Source of the DNA: Artemia franciscana
Lineage: Eukaryota; Arthropoda; Branchiopoda; Anostraca; Artemiidae
NCBI RefSeq assembly: GCF_032884065.1
Contig: NC_088881.1
Span: 4,914,171-4,978,170, forward strand
Direction: 5' to 3'
DNA length: 64,000 bases
Positions 36,560 through 49,667 of the stretch are shown here, piece after piece (position 1 is the first letter of the stretch; each line of letters opens with the position of its first letter). The translations under genes and the position numbers were made by a program. The notes below the pieces were generated by a model. That model did no database searches and was not told where the DNA came from. It was given only the letters and a program-made list of their open reading frames with translations.

Positions 36560-36889
36560 CTACAAAAATAAACAAAAAGATCTGATTCATCAACAGAGAG
36601 ATCTATCAAATATATTGAACAAAACAAATATTTAAATTAAACATACTGCCTAGTCGATATCGTCCATTTTGAGGAATCTGTACCAATTCTGCGCCGATCT
36701 TAGCAGTGAAGTAGCAGTGAAGCAGTGATCTTAGTGGTGAAGAACGAGTCTGCAAAGCTGTGTTGGCCTCCAACAGTTTAGTACTGTGATTAGTTATTAA
36801 TAGCAATAATATTAAAAGTACTGGACTAGTCAATGTAAATCAATTCTGGCAAAAACATTAAATATTTGAAAAATACAGGGCGCGAGACC

Positions 36890-38640
36890 AGTGGCGTAAT
36901 CTAGTCAAAATCTTGGGGGGGGGAAGTTGGAGCCAATTTTCGCAAATCAAGTGAAAATGACAGCAAAAGTTGATAAATGAGCCGTTTAGTACCATAAAGG
37001 TGAAAATATTCTAAAAAAAGAAACTGGCCTGTTTCTGTGGATGCTTGAAATTATGGATGTTTATCTTAGTTTTGACAAGATTTTTGGAGAAACCAAATTT
37101 TAATTAGGGGGGGAGTCTAGGGGAGGCATTTGATTTGAATAAACTGACCTTGTGTACGGACAATTGTTTATTTTCCCTTTTCTTATTCTGTTGACTGTTG
37201 AATCAAAATCAAATTGATGGAAGTGATGAAAAACTTGAGAGCCACGGCTAATTAGAGTACAGTCAAGACAGAGAGTCTCTGTGAGTCAGTTAACTGGGTC
37301 TCAGTCCTCTTAGTAGTAACAATTTAGAGCCACAAACAATTATTTTAAGAGGTGAAAGTACGCTTCCTTGGGAATGACTTTGCGTACATGTTTACCACCT
37401 AGCTCCAGGGGGGAAAGAAAGGAAAACCATGATCTTAGCATCCAATCCTAATTGTTTTAGACTTATAACCAAGGAACAATTTTTTTATGATGATTTACGA
37501 GGAAGAAGGATGCCTGTGGGTGACACTCCCGTCATTAACTGCGTAACCTGAATAAAAATCCTTGCGCAGCCAAATCCCCGTACTAGATATTACATTTTTT
37601 TTTTTGCTGACGAAATGAAATAGGGGGAATAATTTTTATGTAAATTTGAATAATAAGAGAGTAAATAGACTAGAATGAATTTGAAAAATAACTTTTGGGC
37701 CAAATTTTTAAGTTTAGGAATAAGTAAACAAATAGATTTTCCTTCTTGATATTTTCGGTCGGTTTAATTTCCGAGCGATTCAAGACTTTTGGTTTAAAAA
37801 CTATTGATTTTTCCTCTTAGTTCATGTTCAGTTTTTACATTCGGAAATCACTTATATAGGTATTCATTAGCAATCCAAATTCAACGTATTTTAAGCATCC
37901 AAATTCCCAAATTCCTGGGATTCTCCAAATCCCAAGGTCTTGAGATTTCCCTCTGAGCTTAGAATTCTGAGAAAAGTATGAACGCCAATAAAAACAAAAA
38001 GAAGTATATAAGGTGTATAATCCTATTATCAAATAGTTTCGAATTTTTTCTTCAAACAATGGGAAATTCTGCAAGTGAATACTCGAGATATTATTAAATT
38101 CTTAGCTGCATTCCTTAGCCACACCTTTTTACAGTTGCAAACTATGACAAATTTCAAATTTCAAATATAATTGGTTAAGACTCGATTACTATTCAGTGTC
38201 ATAAAAAGAAAATCAATTATAATGGACAAATAACAAATTTGAGAAGCACAAAAATATGTGGGAGGAGAGGGGGCTTAGCAAAAGCCACCTCTTCCTCCAG
38301 AATAAAAATATTATTTTTCGATTTTATCCGAGTCATTCATTCATTATTTTATACGTTCCGTTTTATTTTGTATGTTTTTTTCAGACTTTCCCTAACAAAA
38401 AAAAATAGAATTTCTTGTATGTCTAATAGTTGATAATGTTTTGGTGATTTGAAGACAAGGTAAGCCACTCTTTTCCTGCTCTCCAAAGCGTTTGCTACAA
38501 GAAGCAGTGTTTAAGTATCTCATTATTACCACAGCTGAACAATCCTATGAATGAATGGCTACAAGACTTTGTAGTCCATTAACTACTCAAATACTTATGC
38601 ATGTCTTCAGAATTTCAAAGAAAAAAACCCTTTTCAGTCA
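36890..38640. other. Intronic/intergenic, no gene
   Basis: 36,890-37,140 is a relative of the 2.1-kb repeat (GTGGCGTAATCTAGTCAAAA, G10 tract, TTTTGACAAGATTTTTGGAG). The rest is AT-rich and unassigned. Confidence 0.5.
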
Positions 38641-38664
38641 TAACCAGGAACAATTCTTGATTTT

Positions 38665-39145
38665 AAATAGTCACTACTACCACAACTAACAACACACCAC
38701 AGCCCCCCAGCCACCTGGGTACGGCAACGCACGCTCCTCTATCCTAATCTATTCAAAGCCTCCCTCTTTACACCCTCCGAAAAACTTCCCATTTACCTTA
38801 GATCTCTCGTTACGGAATCTTGCCACCTCAACCATGGACGACTTATTTTCTGTTTAGCTCTAGACGGTTGGAAAAAAGGGACAGTCTAGTAACAGATAAT
38901 TACACTACTCAGAGAAGAACAAATCATTTGGGCTAGTATTTAGTGAGGGCAAAGAGCAGATGATAGGTAACGAGAAAGTCGATCAGGTGGATGGCTTCCC
39001 TTGCTTCGGTAGAATTGTATGTAAAGATGGTGGATATAGCGAAGATACAAAAAGCAGAATAGCCAAGGCCCAGGAATTATTTTCGCACTTGAAAAAAATT
39101 CTTGGGAGATATATCTGCGAACGAAGACTAGGGTCTTTTTGAACT
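38665..39145. pseudogene. Two inverted LINE scraps
   Basis: 38,665-38,890 is the LINE 3' end on the minus strand (equivalent to 46,840-47,045). 38,905-39,140 is on the plus strand and reads IGNEKVDQVDGFPCFGRIV then SEDTKSRIAKAQELFSHLKK, the post-RT segment of the same family. The two face away from each other, 5' ends together. Confidence 0.75.
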
Positions 39146-39149
39146 ATTA

Positions 39150-40330
39150 TGTTAATGTTCCGCAGGGCTACGTATTGAACCTGGAAAAAGAAAAAGTAGA
39201 TCTCCCAAGAAAAAAAATAAACAAATTGATTAAGAATTGTTTCCTTAGTTGAAAACCTAATGTTTCCGTCATTTTCCTGCTCTTGGTATAAAAACTAAAA
39301 AACGTGAAGATACCTGAAATTTCTTGCTTTAAAATTTCAGGAGTCCTCTCTAGATTATTTTCAATTCAGGGGAAGATACTGAATTTTATTCAGAGCTTGA
39401 GTTTATAAAATTCCTTGTTTTTTCATAGTTTTGAACGGAGTATCGTACATTAAAACTTCTAAAATAAAGGATTTTTGGACACAAAACACCTACCAAAAAT
39501 ACGCAGTTACGGTCTATGACCTATTGGAGCTGAATTGCTATACCTTTTCGGGGAAAATTTGATCTGATTCCAGTTAATTTTCAGGGGAAAATGGCAATCG
39601 CAAAATAAAGAATACCAGAGCAGTTGAGAAAGCTTGTACAAGCTTCAGACATTAAAAAAAATCTTATTAGTCAACTGAGAGTTGCAATCAAGCCCATTTA
39701 CGATAGGCCTCAAAGAAAAAACATAATTCTTTAAATTCACCTAAGAGCCCATAACAGACCAAAAAGGAAGGCGTTCATTTGGGGAACTTAAAGCATTTGG
39801 ATGTAAAGAAGCAAAAGGATGAAGGGCATTTATGGTAAACAGATATTTCAGAGGAATTGAAAAAATTGTTTCTTCATTTTATTGTAATTTTGGTTCCATT
39901 GTAGAAAGCGCCTCCTATGACAGAAGGGTGCCCTAAAAAAAGGCTGACGTTAGACGATGGTAATTGGATTTAAAAAACAAATAAATAAAAAGAATAAAAA
40001 AGTTAAATCTGAATACTTTTTAGCAGCAAACATTTTGGGATTAAGTTACAAGGTAAAGATTTCACTTTTGTTTGTTTTTAAGCATAGACGGTAAATGAAA
40101 AGAACCATTTTAAATATGAAATCACAGCTTACACCAATCTTGACTCATTTAGTTCCGTTACCTTTTGACTTCCGAACTTTTGTGATTGCACACAATTGTA
40201 AGATAAGGAAGTATACAGTCTCTTGATTTTGGTTTTCCTTTTTTAGTTCTTTATCTTTTTTTGGTCTTTGTCTCCTTTATTCTTTGTTTTCCAGCTTTTA
40301 CTGTATTTTAGTAATTTGTTTCCCTAGTTT
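39150..40330. other. No gene recognised
   Basis: AT-rich, no coding signal that I could support. Searched by eye for the missing beta-adaptin exon without success. Confidence 0.5.
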
Positions 40331-40339
40331 GTTTGACTG

Positions 40340-41985
40340 CAGGAGCGAGCGTCTCGCAACTAACCCAACTGTAATCTGGAGATTCATTGGGGGAAAAGTC
40401 AAAAGGAGTCGCTTCAGCGCTTTCAAGTGAGAGTGACTGGATCAACTATTTCACCAGCAAATTTTCTCCACCTCATCCAGTGTTAGAAACGGACTATGAA
40501 TCACTACTAGTGGATAGTCTAGTTGATACTGAACCAGATATTTGCTTCAGTCACGACCTCTGATATTTATAGCGCTATCATTCACCTTCGAAAAAAGTTT
40601 TCACGTGGTTATGATCAATTATGTGGTTTTCATTGATACATGCAAGTGATAAGCTGCTGCAGTATCTATATTTACTTTACCCTATCACTTTAATCCTGGT
40701 ACTGTCCCTGATTCTTTTTGTGTTGGTACATTGATACCTGTTCCAAAAAAAGATAGATAGCCAGCAATATTGTTCCTATAGACCAATAACAATTTCTTCT
40801 GTTCTATGTAAATTGCTGGAGTTACAATGATTAAGGACGAAAATAAGGCTTGTTCAACTCCGGACAACCAGTTTGGATTTAAGGAAGGCTATAGTGAGGA
40901 ACACGTGCATTATATACTTGCCAACGTTCTGATGGATATAGAGAATAGTGGCGAGTTTCTCGTCCTTGCGGCTCATGATGTTCCTCGTGCTTTTGAATCT
41001 AGTGTGCATTCCCATTTACTGTATAGTGCGCAGCAGCGAGTTCTCAATCGTCCATTTGTGAGGGTATTTAAAAATCTGTACGCGAAATTATGCGTTGTCG
41101 TGAAAGTACCTACTCGTCATGGTTACGTAATGAGTAAAGCCGTAATTCGAGTTTGGAAAGGAATCCGCAAGGGTGGGGTAACTTCGCCACCATTGTATAA
41201 TAATAGTGTAGTAGCACCCTAGAAAAAGGTTAGAATTAGTTTTGTTTTGGACCTTTCCATATTCAATTACGATGAAGACATCCTGAGTTTAAGTAGAACT
41301 GTATCGTCTGTGGAGGAGAATTTTTCTGTGCTTAGTAGGGAATATGCCGAAATTGGTCTTAACTTTAATGCATCGAAGAGCGATTTCCTTGCTTTCGGCA
41401 AATCCGTCGGTGATGTTGGATGCGTACAGTTAGGAAATCAGAGTGTTGTTCAGTTATCTGCTTGTATTAATTATCTCGGTCTCCAGATATGTGATAGTGT
41501 AAAAACGACAAGGGTTCTCTTTATCTCTCATCTAAGTAAGAAACTTAGAAAAGCACAGACGTTTTCTCGTCCGTGTGTACAACGACTTTGCAATGCCTCA
41601 TATCCTAGCATTGGCTCCATTTTGGAATACGTTTACGGCTACTGATAAGAAGACTAATAAATCCATATATTTTTGTTTCGTGAAATTTCTCTTGTGTATA
41701 CACCTATGGGCTAGAAACAACAGATTAGTGTTAGGCTACGGGTTAACTGAGCCACAAACCGTGGCTGAGCAGCGTCGTGGTCGCTATTTTTCTAATCTAG
41801 GACATACAGCCTCCGTCCTGCTATGTTAGTGCCAATATTTGAATCTATTCTATGCAGTATATATTTATATTTCTTTGTGAGTGTCTTCTTCTGTTTTTTC
41901 TTTCTTTTTTGTCGTGTCATCTACTCCATATTGAACCCTTGTGCATTTTTTTGGGCAATAAAGATATTGATTGATTGATTGCTTG
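40340..41985 (+). mobile_element. CR1-like LINE, 5' truncated, mutated
   Basis: Pieces in order: LLQYLYLLY, SFCVGTLIPVPKK (RT entry block), then a long open run 40,827-41,222 with DNQFGFKEGYSEEHVHYILA and RVFKNLYAKLCVVVKVPTRHGY. After a stop at 41,222, LDLSIFNYDEDILSLSRTVS carries the catalytic box as Y-D-E-D instead of Y-A-D-D. The following region keeps QLSACINYLGLQI and a C-terminal tail to 41,829. It ends AATAAAGATATTGATTGATTG, a microsatellite tail typical of CR1-like LINEs. Confidence 0.85.
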
Positions 41986-42121
41986 ATATTCATTTTTATA
42001 TTGAGGACATGAGTTTTTTTGGGGTTGAATACAAAGTGTGAACATTAATCCAACAAATTGTCAATTTCTTTCGCTATAAGTGGTAGAGTACAGTTTTTCA
42101 AAATTTATAAGTCTTGCCTTC

Positions 42122-42124
<3 letters not shown>

Positions 42125-42176
<52 letters not shown>
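42125..42176. repeat. Poly(A) run of 52
   Basis: Uninterrupted A52 on the plus strand, about 140 bp after the LINE tail. Could be a second retroelement tail or a slippage tract. Confidence 0.97.
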
Positions 42177-42178
<2 letters not shown>

Positions 42179-42179
42179 G

Positions 42180-45080
42180 TAAAAAAGTATATAACGTTTA
42201 ATAAAAAACACATTCTACCTTTCTTTTTTAAATAAATAATTGTCTTTAGGAAATATCCTTGTGACTGTATAAAGTTAATAGTGCGCCCAGTGCTTGAATA
42301 CTAATCCAACAAAAAATTTTCATGTGTTTTTATCAAATTTGGTCTACTCAGGCTTAATTAGAGAGATTTCTTTCTATTCTAAGATCCAATCCCGAGCTTA
42401 CATTACAATAACAAAATAATCCAGCATAGATCCTTTCAAAAATACTGGTTGAGCTGTGAATACGTAGGTTCGGTTAGTGATTGCTGTCATTCAACATGTT
42501 TTAACGATAACTGAATTTTTACAGCCAGTCAAGGATTTGAGAAATCAGCATCTGAACATGAGAAAAACAGGAAAGGTATCAACACGCAAGTCCTTCTTAA
42601 CGAGCGCAAATTCTAAGTAAAAAAAAATACATGAAAACTGAGAAACTAAGGAATTTACAGCTAGTGAAACAAGGAAAAAATTCAAATTATTTCGGCTAAG
42701 ACCTCCACTCAGATGTCATTGGTGCAAAACCAAAAAAAAAGTAGATTAGAGTCCACAAAACAGAATTTTTGGACTTTCATCTACTTTTTCGTAGTCATTG
42801 ATTCCACCAAATCCAGGTCTAAAAAAATAGGTTAAGCACCAAAATTTCAGAAAGTCCCACCATTTTTACACCCTTATACTATTCGACATTAAATAAGCAC
42901 AAAAAAAAAACTAATGAAAATGATATTATCAAAGAACCCGGTATAAAAATATTTCGTTCAGACTAGTGGCATTACTTGTTATGCGTTATTCCAGGCTATA
43001 TTTAGGACGTTCTGTCAGAGGCATATACGCAAGGATTTAGGAAACAAATTCGAAAATTTATAAGCAATTAACAAGCTGTAAGGAGAATATGAGACACTAA
43101 AAATTATAGATCCTACAAATTACAAAACTATGGAAGGTGGAGACTTGGACCCGAAGGTGAACAAAATATGCAGGTGTAAGGTCTACCGAAGGTACTTATG
43201 AATGTAAAGCAAGTTTGCTTTTGTTTTTTAGAGCGCAATTAATTCTTACTCGTTGTTATTTCTTCTTTTTAGATATGAATTATCTAAAGTTTTTCTAAAA
43301 TTATCTAAAATTATCTAATTATCTATTAAAGCTTAGGTAAGCTTATTACCATCTATCATTGCTACAATTAAGGAGCGTTCGTACATTCTAAGCAGAAATA
43401 GCTAGCAATATCGGTGTAATACATAAGCTAAAGCGTTTCATTTTTCACTGATAAGTTTTGCGACTTCTTCACTTTTCTTTATTGAAATCCATATATTCTG
43501 CATTGTAGAAGCATTTGGCTTAAAATATTTTCACCTTTAGTAAAGCAGATAAGGGCAATTCAACTAATACTGCTCAATTTCTGACGGTTTGGTCACTAGA
43601 TGAATCAATTAGGAGGTGTTACAAGAAAATTAATACCAGCTTAGGAAACTAAATACTCTTTTGTATGTTCACCAATCTATATTTCCCCAAATTTTATGTT
43701 CACCAATTTCCCCAAATTGGAGTAGCTGGATGTTTTGAAGGATTATTTAACAAAGCATCGTCATTGCAACATCATGTTACATATTCTTGTAGTGATTTAG
43801 TTGTCCCCAAGATAATGTCAACCTGATCATCTTTTTCAATTATACACAATACAAAAAAAAATTGATGAATACGGCTGGACCTGCCTTCACAGCACCAATG
43901 TCATCAAAATAAAATATTGCTTACTCCCTCGGACCATCTAGGTCTATTCGCATCTGAAAATTGAGATTTTCTAAGATATATGTTTTGGTTTTTATAAGAT
44001 TGTAAATATTTACGGCAGATCTACATTTTCGTCAATGTTGCCACGTTGAGTCGAAAAAATAAAAGCAAAAGTAATTAGTTTAATTCGAGGACGGCTTTCG
44101 TTTGTAAAATCAAATATTAACAGTCTGTTGAATCCCAAACGTAACTAGGACCTTTGAAGGAAGGCCACCTCATCGGAAAATACTTACAGCCATTAGAGTT
44201 TAGCTTATTTTTTGCTGATTTTCGCCCATGTTTCTCATTTTTAAGTTGGAACCTATTATTATCAAAAACTGCATAACAGCATATGGAAGTAATTTTCATT
44301 TTAAAAAATTTCCTAATTTTTTAATATATAAATGACTAAAAATTTTTCACTTAAACAGTTCAACCAGATTTCATTTTCACTGTCCTTGGTGCTTGATGAT
44401 TATAGAAGATTTTTAGTCTTTCAAACGATTAGTAAATCAAAATGTTCTATCTAGTTATGAGTCTCGAATTTGATAATTAATTAATTCGAAATTATTATTA
44501 TTATTATTATTATTATTATCATTAGTTTTTGTTTAGAATTCGTTGAATTAATGTTAATTGAGCTGAGATGCTAATTTGGATTGTTTGAACTTAGAAGAAG
44601 AAGAAAATATAAGGTTGTGAGCTTTTTTTATGCAGGTGTATTTTCAGTTGCGAAAATAAATGTACTTCGGGGCTTTGAAGTGTGCTGGCGTGGTTTGAGG
44701 TGACCATGACGTATGTTTCTTTGGTTTTTAATTTTTACTTTCTTATTACCAGGAACAACCCCTTAAAAAGAGCAGTAGCTTTAGGGGTTTTACAAAAGTT
44801 TTGTATTTTCTTTTTTGAGCATTAATGGAGATATTTCTCGCTAACGAAAAAATACATTAAATTAGATGCACTTTTCACGGGATTCAGACTATTTCTCCTA
44901 AAACTCAAGTATGCCAACTATCATGTTTAGTTTGAAATACTTAAATACAAAAACATTAATATAACAAGTAGGCACATGCATTCATATCAACTTTCAAGGT
45001 TGGACATTTAAACAAATAAAAACAAATAACGATAAATAAAACATAACGATACATAAAAACAAATAACGGACCCGGCCGTT
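42180..45080. other. No gene recognised
   Basis: AT-rich intronic DNA. (TTA)n microsatellite at about 44,492-44,520. Confidence 0.5.
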
Positions 45081-45081
45081 T

Positions 45082-45489
45082 TCAATGCCTACCACGAGTT
45101 CTCAACTGGCGGCATACGTGTTCTGGATTACACGACAAGCTAGTTGAGGGCATACGCAAAACAGTTTTTGGAAATTGCAGAAACTTGTAACATCCTTGCC
45201 GACCGCATTTTACGTCATAGCCAAAACAGGCCAAGAGATGACCGTAGAAACTTGAGAGGATACTCCTTCGTATAAAAATAGAAATTTCTACTACACTTTT
45301 GAAGGACCTAAAGTCATCGGAGGGCAACCTGTCCTCCTTCTTTGCCCTTTTTCGTTCAGACACTTTGGTTGTAAGATCACTCTGAAAACCAAAAAGTTCA
45401 GAATCTGTCTTTGGAGAGGGACATGCAGCCTCTGCAGCCACAAGGGTAACAGCCGTAAGATAAGCAATTGACCCGCTCTTCACTGAAAT
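45082..45489 (-). other. Uninterrupted 134-codon ORF, unknown
   Basis: ORF preceded by an acceptor-like TTATTTCAG and ending in a stop at about 45,082. It opens KSGSIAYLTAVTLVAAEAAC, has a basic stretch SERKRAKKEDRLPSDDFRS and a Cys-bearing tail (CFGYDVKCGRQGCYK). Base composition is more GC-balanced than the flanks, which suggests coding origin (host exon or transposon). No domain recognised. Confidence 0.3.
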
Positions 45490-45804
45490 AACTTAGTAGG
45501 ACATATGGGTATATTCAAATAGCCAAAACAAGAACGCATACAATATAATCTGTGCGATTTAATGTAGATTGTAAGTAAAAATTGGTTCTGTGATCTCTGC
45601 AGCCTGCATCCCTCCTCAACACCAGCTTTTTAGCAAAAAGGTAGGCATATTGCACCATGTTTAAAACAGGGTCATGCGAGAATTCTCAATATCATAAGAA
45701 GTCCTGACTAGGTATAAAACAAGCCAAATCATGATTCAGAACAAAGTAAAATTAGTTATACTAGAAAATGACAAACACAAAAACAAATGTACTATCTCGA
45801 TAAT

Positions 45805-45832
45805 CAGGGTAAATATCAGTATATTTACCCTG
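45805..45832. repeat. Perfect 12-bp inverted repeat
   Basis: CAGGGTAAATAT-CAGT-ATATTTACCCTG; the left arm recurs at 45,848. A small cruciform-capable site of unknown role. Confidence 0.7.
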
Positions 45833-46068
45833 TAAATTAATGTATAATCAGGGTAAATATGAGCTAAGTTCAAGCTGTGGACTGACTTGATATGAGCTGT
45901 CCTGACTTTTCGCAAAATTGGCAAGTCATGAATCAAAGTAAAAACGAGCCGAGTCGAAACTTGATTGAAAAACGAGCAGTGTTTAGACTTGGTGCAAAAG
46001 CGATCCAAAAGTCCGATGGGCACATAGCTTAGGTCAAATAGACCTTTACATAAATTTGGGACTTCTAT

Positions 46069-46435
46069 TTTTTTTTTTTTTTTTTTTTTATCAAGGCCTT
46101 AGCAGGCTTCTAAGATTAAAAATTTGGGTATAAAAACGTAAAAAAAACTTTTTTCGCATGCCTGGCCAATAGTCTGTGCTGCGCAGGATACCAATCTCCT
46201 GATTCGATGCCTTTGGTCGAGAGTGCAATGTGTGATTGGGGGCAACATCCGACATCCCGTTTTTTTTTCCTCAGATTTCTTTAGGTACCCATTTAGAGCT
46301 GGGTTGACTCCGGCTGAGCTTATAGAGTCACACCATTGACTCCGTCTTAAATCAAATAAGCAGCAACGCCAGGACTCAAACCACTGACCTCTGGGTTTCA
46401 AGTCCGGAGCACTAACCATTCGGCCAGGAGGACTC
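46069..46435 (-). repeat. tRNA-Ser-derived SINE, copy 2
   Basis: On the minus strand: TGGCCGAATGGTTAGTGCTC (A box), loop CTTGAAA (anticodon TGA, Ser), B box GGTTTGAGTCC (46,372-46,382), then the body GTCAATGGTGTGACTC, GAGTCAACCCAGCTC, AAATGGGTACCTAAAGAAAT. It ends near a poly(A) (plus-strand T19 at 46,071-46,089). The longest copy of the three. Confidence 0.82.
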
Positions 46436-46839
46436 AAAATTTGAATATCCCTAAAATGTATTCTTTAAAGCCAGCTAGCGCGCCTAGGCTGTAAAGGTCA
46501 TTAATATTTTTTATGAAAAGTTTTTTTCGGGCGTAGAACCCTGAGTATAAAATTCCAATTGAGTCTCAGCAGTTTCAAGATGTATTTCACTTTCTGAGCA
46601 ACCTTCCACAGAAAATACCAATATCAGACAACTGGCCTAGAGCAAATCAAGTCAAAAACATTCCAATTTCCAAATTTTGTCTATCATGCTTTAGTCTACG
46701 ACTATTTCCCTTGGCAAACTGGGTGTATCTTCACACTTGAATCTCCTTATGATTGTACTGTATGATTGTAGACCTCCTCCATCCCCATTCCCCCCAATAA
46801 CGGCCAAAACTCACCTCATCGTTTCTTGATCAGAACTAC

Positions 46840-47880
46840 TACTTCTACTACTATTAACAACTTACCACAGCACCAAGCCACCTGAGGCCAACAAAGCTAC
46901 CTCCTCCATCCCAATCTATTCAGAGCCTCCCTCTTTACATCCTCCCAAGAAGTTCCCGTTTCCTTTAGATCTTTCTTTATGACATCTTCCCACCCCAAAC
47001 AGCGACGACCTGCTTTCCGTTTAGCCCTAGACAGATAGCCGAAAGGGACAATCTTCGGCAATCTGTCATCCTTCATCCGCAGAGCGTGCCCTAAACATCT
47101 CAATCTTTCTTTCATTATAGCCCTAGAAAGCAGGATTGAAACACACTTTTCATACAGCCTATTGTTGGAAAGACGATTAGTCAGCCGGGTACCCAGAACA
47201 ATCCTTAGGCCATTTCTCTGGAAAACATCTAGTAAATCATCATCCACGTTTCGGAGCGCCCATGCTTCACAGCAATATTTGACCACTGTCATCACCGTAC
47301 CTTCCAATATTCTAATCTTGGTTTTAGATTAGAATATTGCTCCCACCTCCCACCTCCTTTGCTAATTTTACTACCAAGGTAAATGAAGCTGCCCACCTGA
47401 CCAATCTTTTCGTTACCCAACGTCATCTTTTCATGTTCACTTATTTCAAGCCTTAGTGACTTATTCTTCTTAAAATTAATTTTCGAAGCTATTCTAGCAC
47501 CCTGAACAAGCAAAACCTCTAAATGTTCATTCATTTTGCTCTCACTTTCATCTAGGAAGCTTAGATCATCAACATAATCTAAGTCCAGGAGAGTTTTTCC
47601 TCCGCATTTGATTCCGTGGTCTCCCATTGCATTTACTATACTCCTTAAGACAAAGTAAATCAAAATGATCCATATAAAGGGGGATAGAGCACAACCCTGC
47701 TTAACTCCTGATTTAATACAAAACCAGCTGTTAACCTCATTTCCTATCTTAACCGCAGCAGTATTATTCTCGTACAGAGCACTAATCGCTTTCATGTATT
47801 TGTCTAGTATACCATATAAGGATAAGACCTTTGCTAAAGCTCTCCTATCAACAGAATCAAAAGCTTGCTCATAATCTAAA
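46840..47880 (-). pseudogene. LINE RT and C-terminal domain, 3' half
   Basis: Reads LDYEQAFDSVDRRALAKVLS, GVKQGCALSPFIWIILI and LDLDYVDDLSFLDESES (Y-V-D-D intact), then NEKIGQVGSFIYLGSKIS. After a small deletion and inversion at about 47,305-47,339 it continues with GTVMTVVKYCCEAWALRNVD, DVFQRNGLRIVLGTRL, LRCLGHALRMKDDRLPKIV and LNRLGWRR-stop. Domain order (RT, thumb, C-terminal) fits an RTE/CR1-type non-LTR element. Its 5' continuation is at 49,664-49,985, beyond an inserted element. Confidence 0.88.
47305..47339. repeat. 14-bp perfect inverted repeat in the LINE
   Basis: CAATATTCTAATCT-TGGTTTT-AGATTAGAATATTG. The right arm is an inverted duplicate of the normal K-I-R-I-L coding sequence and replaces about 100 bp of the LINE. 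Confidence 0.85.
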
Positions 47881-49667
47881 AACAAGAGCTAAGAGCTCAT
47901 ATGGCACTTGTGACGAGGTCGGAAGAGCCAAGAGCCAAGAACTCATATGGTATGAGCTCTAGCAAAATTCTAAGAATCAATAGATTGCTTTAAAAGGAAA
48001 ATCAGAGGCTTAATACCGGTAGGGATTTAAAATAAGAGCTCTGAGTCACGGAGTCCTTCTAAATATCAAAATTCATTAAGATCCGATCACCCATTCGTAA
48101 GATATCTCGTTTTTCACGTTTTCCAAGATTTCCAGTTTCCCCCTCCAACTCCCATCAATGTCACCGGATCTGGCCGGGATTTAAAACAAGAGCTCTAAAG
48201 CACAAGATCCTTGTAGATATCAAATTTGATTAAGATGTGATCACGCGTTCGTAAGTTACAAATACCTCATTTTTTCTAATTTTTCAAAATTACTCCCCCC
48301 CCCCCCAACTCCACCAAAGAGATCGGATCCGGTCCGGTTATGTCAGTCACCTATCTTGGACTTGTTCTTATTCTTTCCACCAAGTTTCATCCTGATCTCT
48401 CCGCTTTAAACGTTTTCCAAGATCCCCCCCCCCCCTATTGACACTGGATCCGGTCGGGATTTAGAGATCTGAGTTTCGAGGTCCTTCTAAATATGAAATT
48501 TCATTAAGATACGATCACTCTTTCGTAAGTTAAAAATACCTCATTTTTTCTATCTTTTTAGAATTAACCCTCCCTCCAACTCCCCCAAAGAGAGCATATC
48601 CGTTCCGGTTATGTCACTCCCGTATTTAGGAATAGTACTTATTTTTCCTACCAAGTTTCATCCCGATCCCTCCACTCTAAGCGTTTTCCAAGATTTTAGG
48701 CCCCCCCCCCAACTTCCCCTTCACCGGATCCGGTCGGGATTTAAAACAAGGCCTCTGAGACATGATATCCTTCCAAACATCAAATTTCATTAAGATCCGA
48801 TCACTCCTTCGTAAGTTAAAAATACCTCTTTTTTCCAATTTTTCAGAATTAACCCTCCCCCTCCCCCAACTCCCCCGAAGAGAGCGGATCCGTTCCAGTT
48901 ATGTCAATCACGTATCTAGGACTCGTTCTTATTTTTCCCATGAAGTTTCATCCCGATCCCTCCACTCTAAGCGTTTTCCAAGATTTTAGGTTCCCCCCCT
49001 CAATTCCTCCCAATGTCAGCGGATCCAGTCGGGATTTATAATAAGAGCTCTGAGACACGATATTCTTCCAAACTTCAAATTTCATTAAGATCCGATCAAT
49101 CCTTCGTAAGTTAAAAATACCTCATTTTTTCTAATTTTTTCAGAATTAAACCCTCCCCCCCCCCAACTCCTCCAAACAGAACAGATTCGTTCCGGTTATA
49201 TCAATCACGTATCTAGGACTTCTGCTTATTTTTCCCACCAAGTTTCATCCCGATGCCTCCACTCTAATCGTTTTCCAAGATTTTATGTTCCCCCCTTCCA
49301 ACTCTCCCCAATGTTACCAGATCTGGTCGGAATTTAAAATAAGAGCTCTGAGACACAATATCCTTCCAAACATCAAATTTCATTAAGATCCCATCCCCTG
49401 TTCGTAAGTTAAAAATACTTCATTTTTTCTGTTTTTCCAAATTAATCGGCCCCTCACTCCCCCCCCCAGATCGTCAAATCGGGAAAACGACTATTTCTAA
49501 TTTAAGCTGGTCCAGTCCCTGATACGCCTGTAAAACTTCATCGTCCTAGCTTACCTGGAAGTGCCTAAAGTAGCAAAACCGGGACAGACAGACCGACAGA
49601 CAGACAGACAGACTGACAGAATTTGCGATCGCTATATGTACCTTGATTAATACCAAGTGCCATAAAA
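47881..49667 (+). mobile_element. Tandem-unit (DINE-like) element inserted in a LINE
   Basis: Full copy, about 1.79 kb: head AACAAGAGCTAAGAGCTCAT, inverted-repeat segment, then units with clean ~294-bp spacing (CGTAAGTTAAAAATAC at about 48,519, 48,812, 49,105 and 49,400). Tail GACAGAATTTGCGATCGC, hairpin-like CTTGATTAATACCAAG, TGCCATAAAA. It splits the LINE codons PSF|LDYEQ within an A-run, and the two LINE halves abut when it is removed. Confidence 0.9.
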
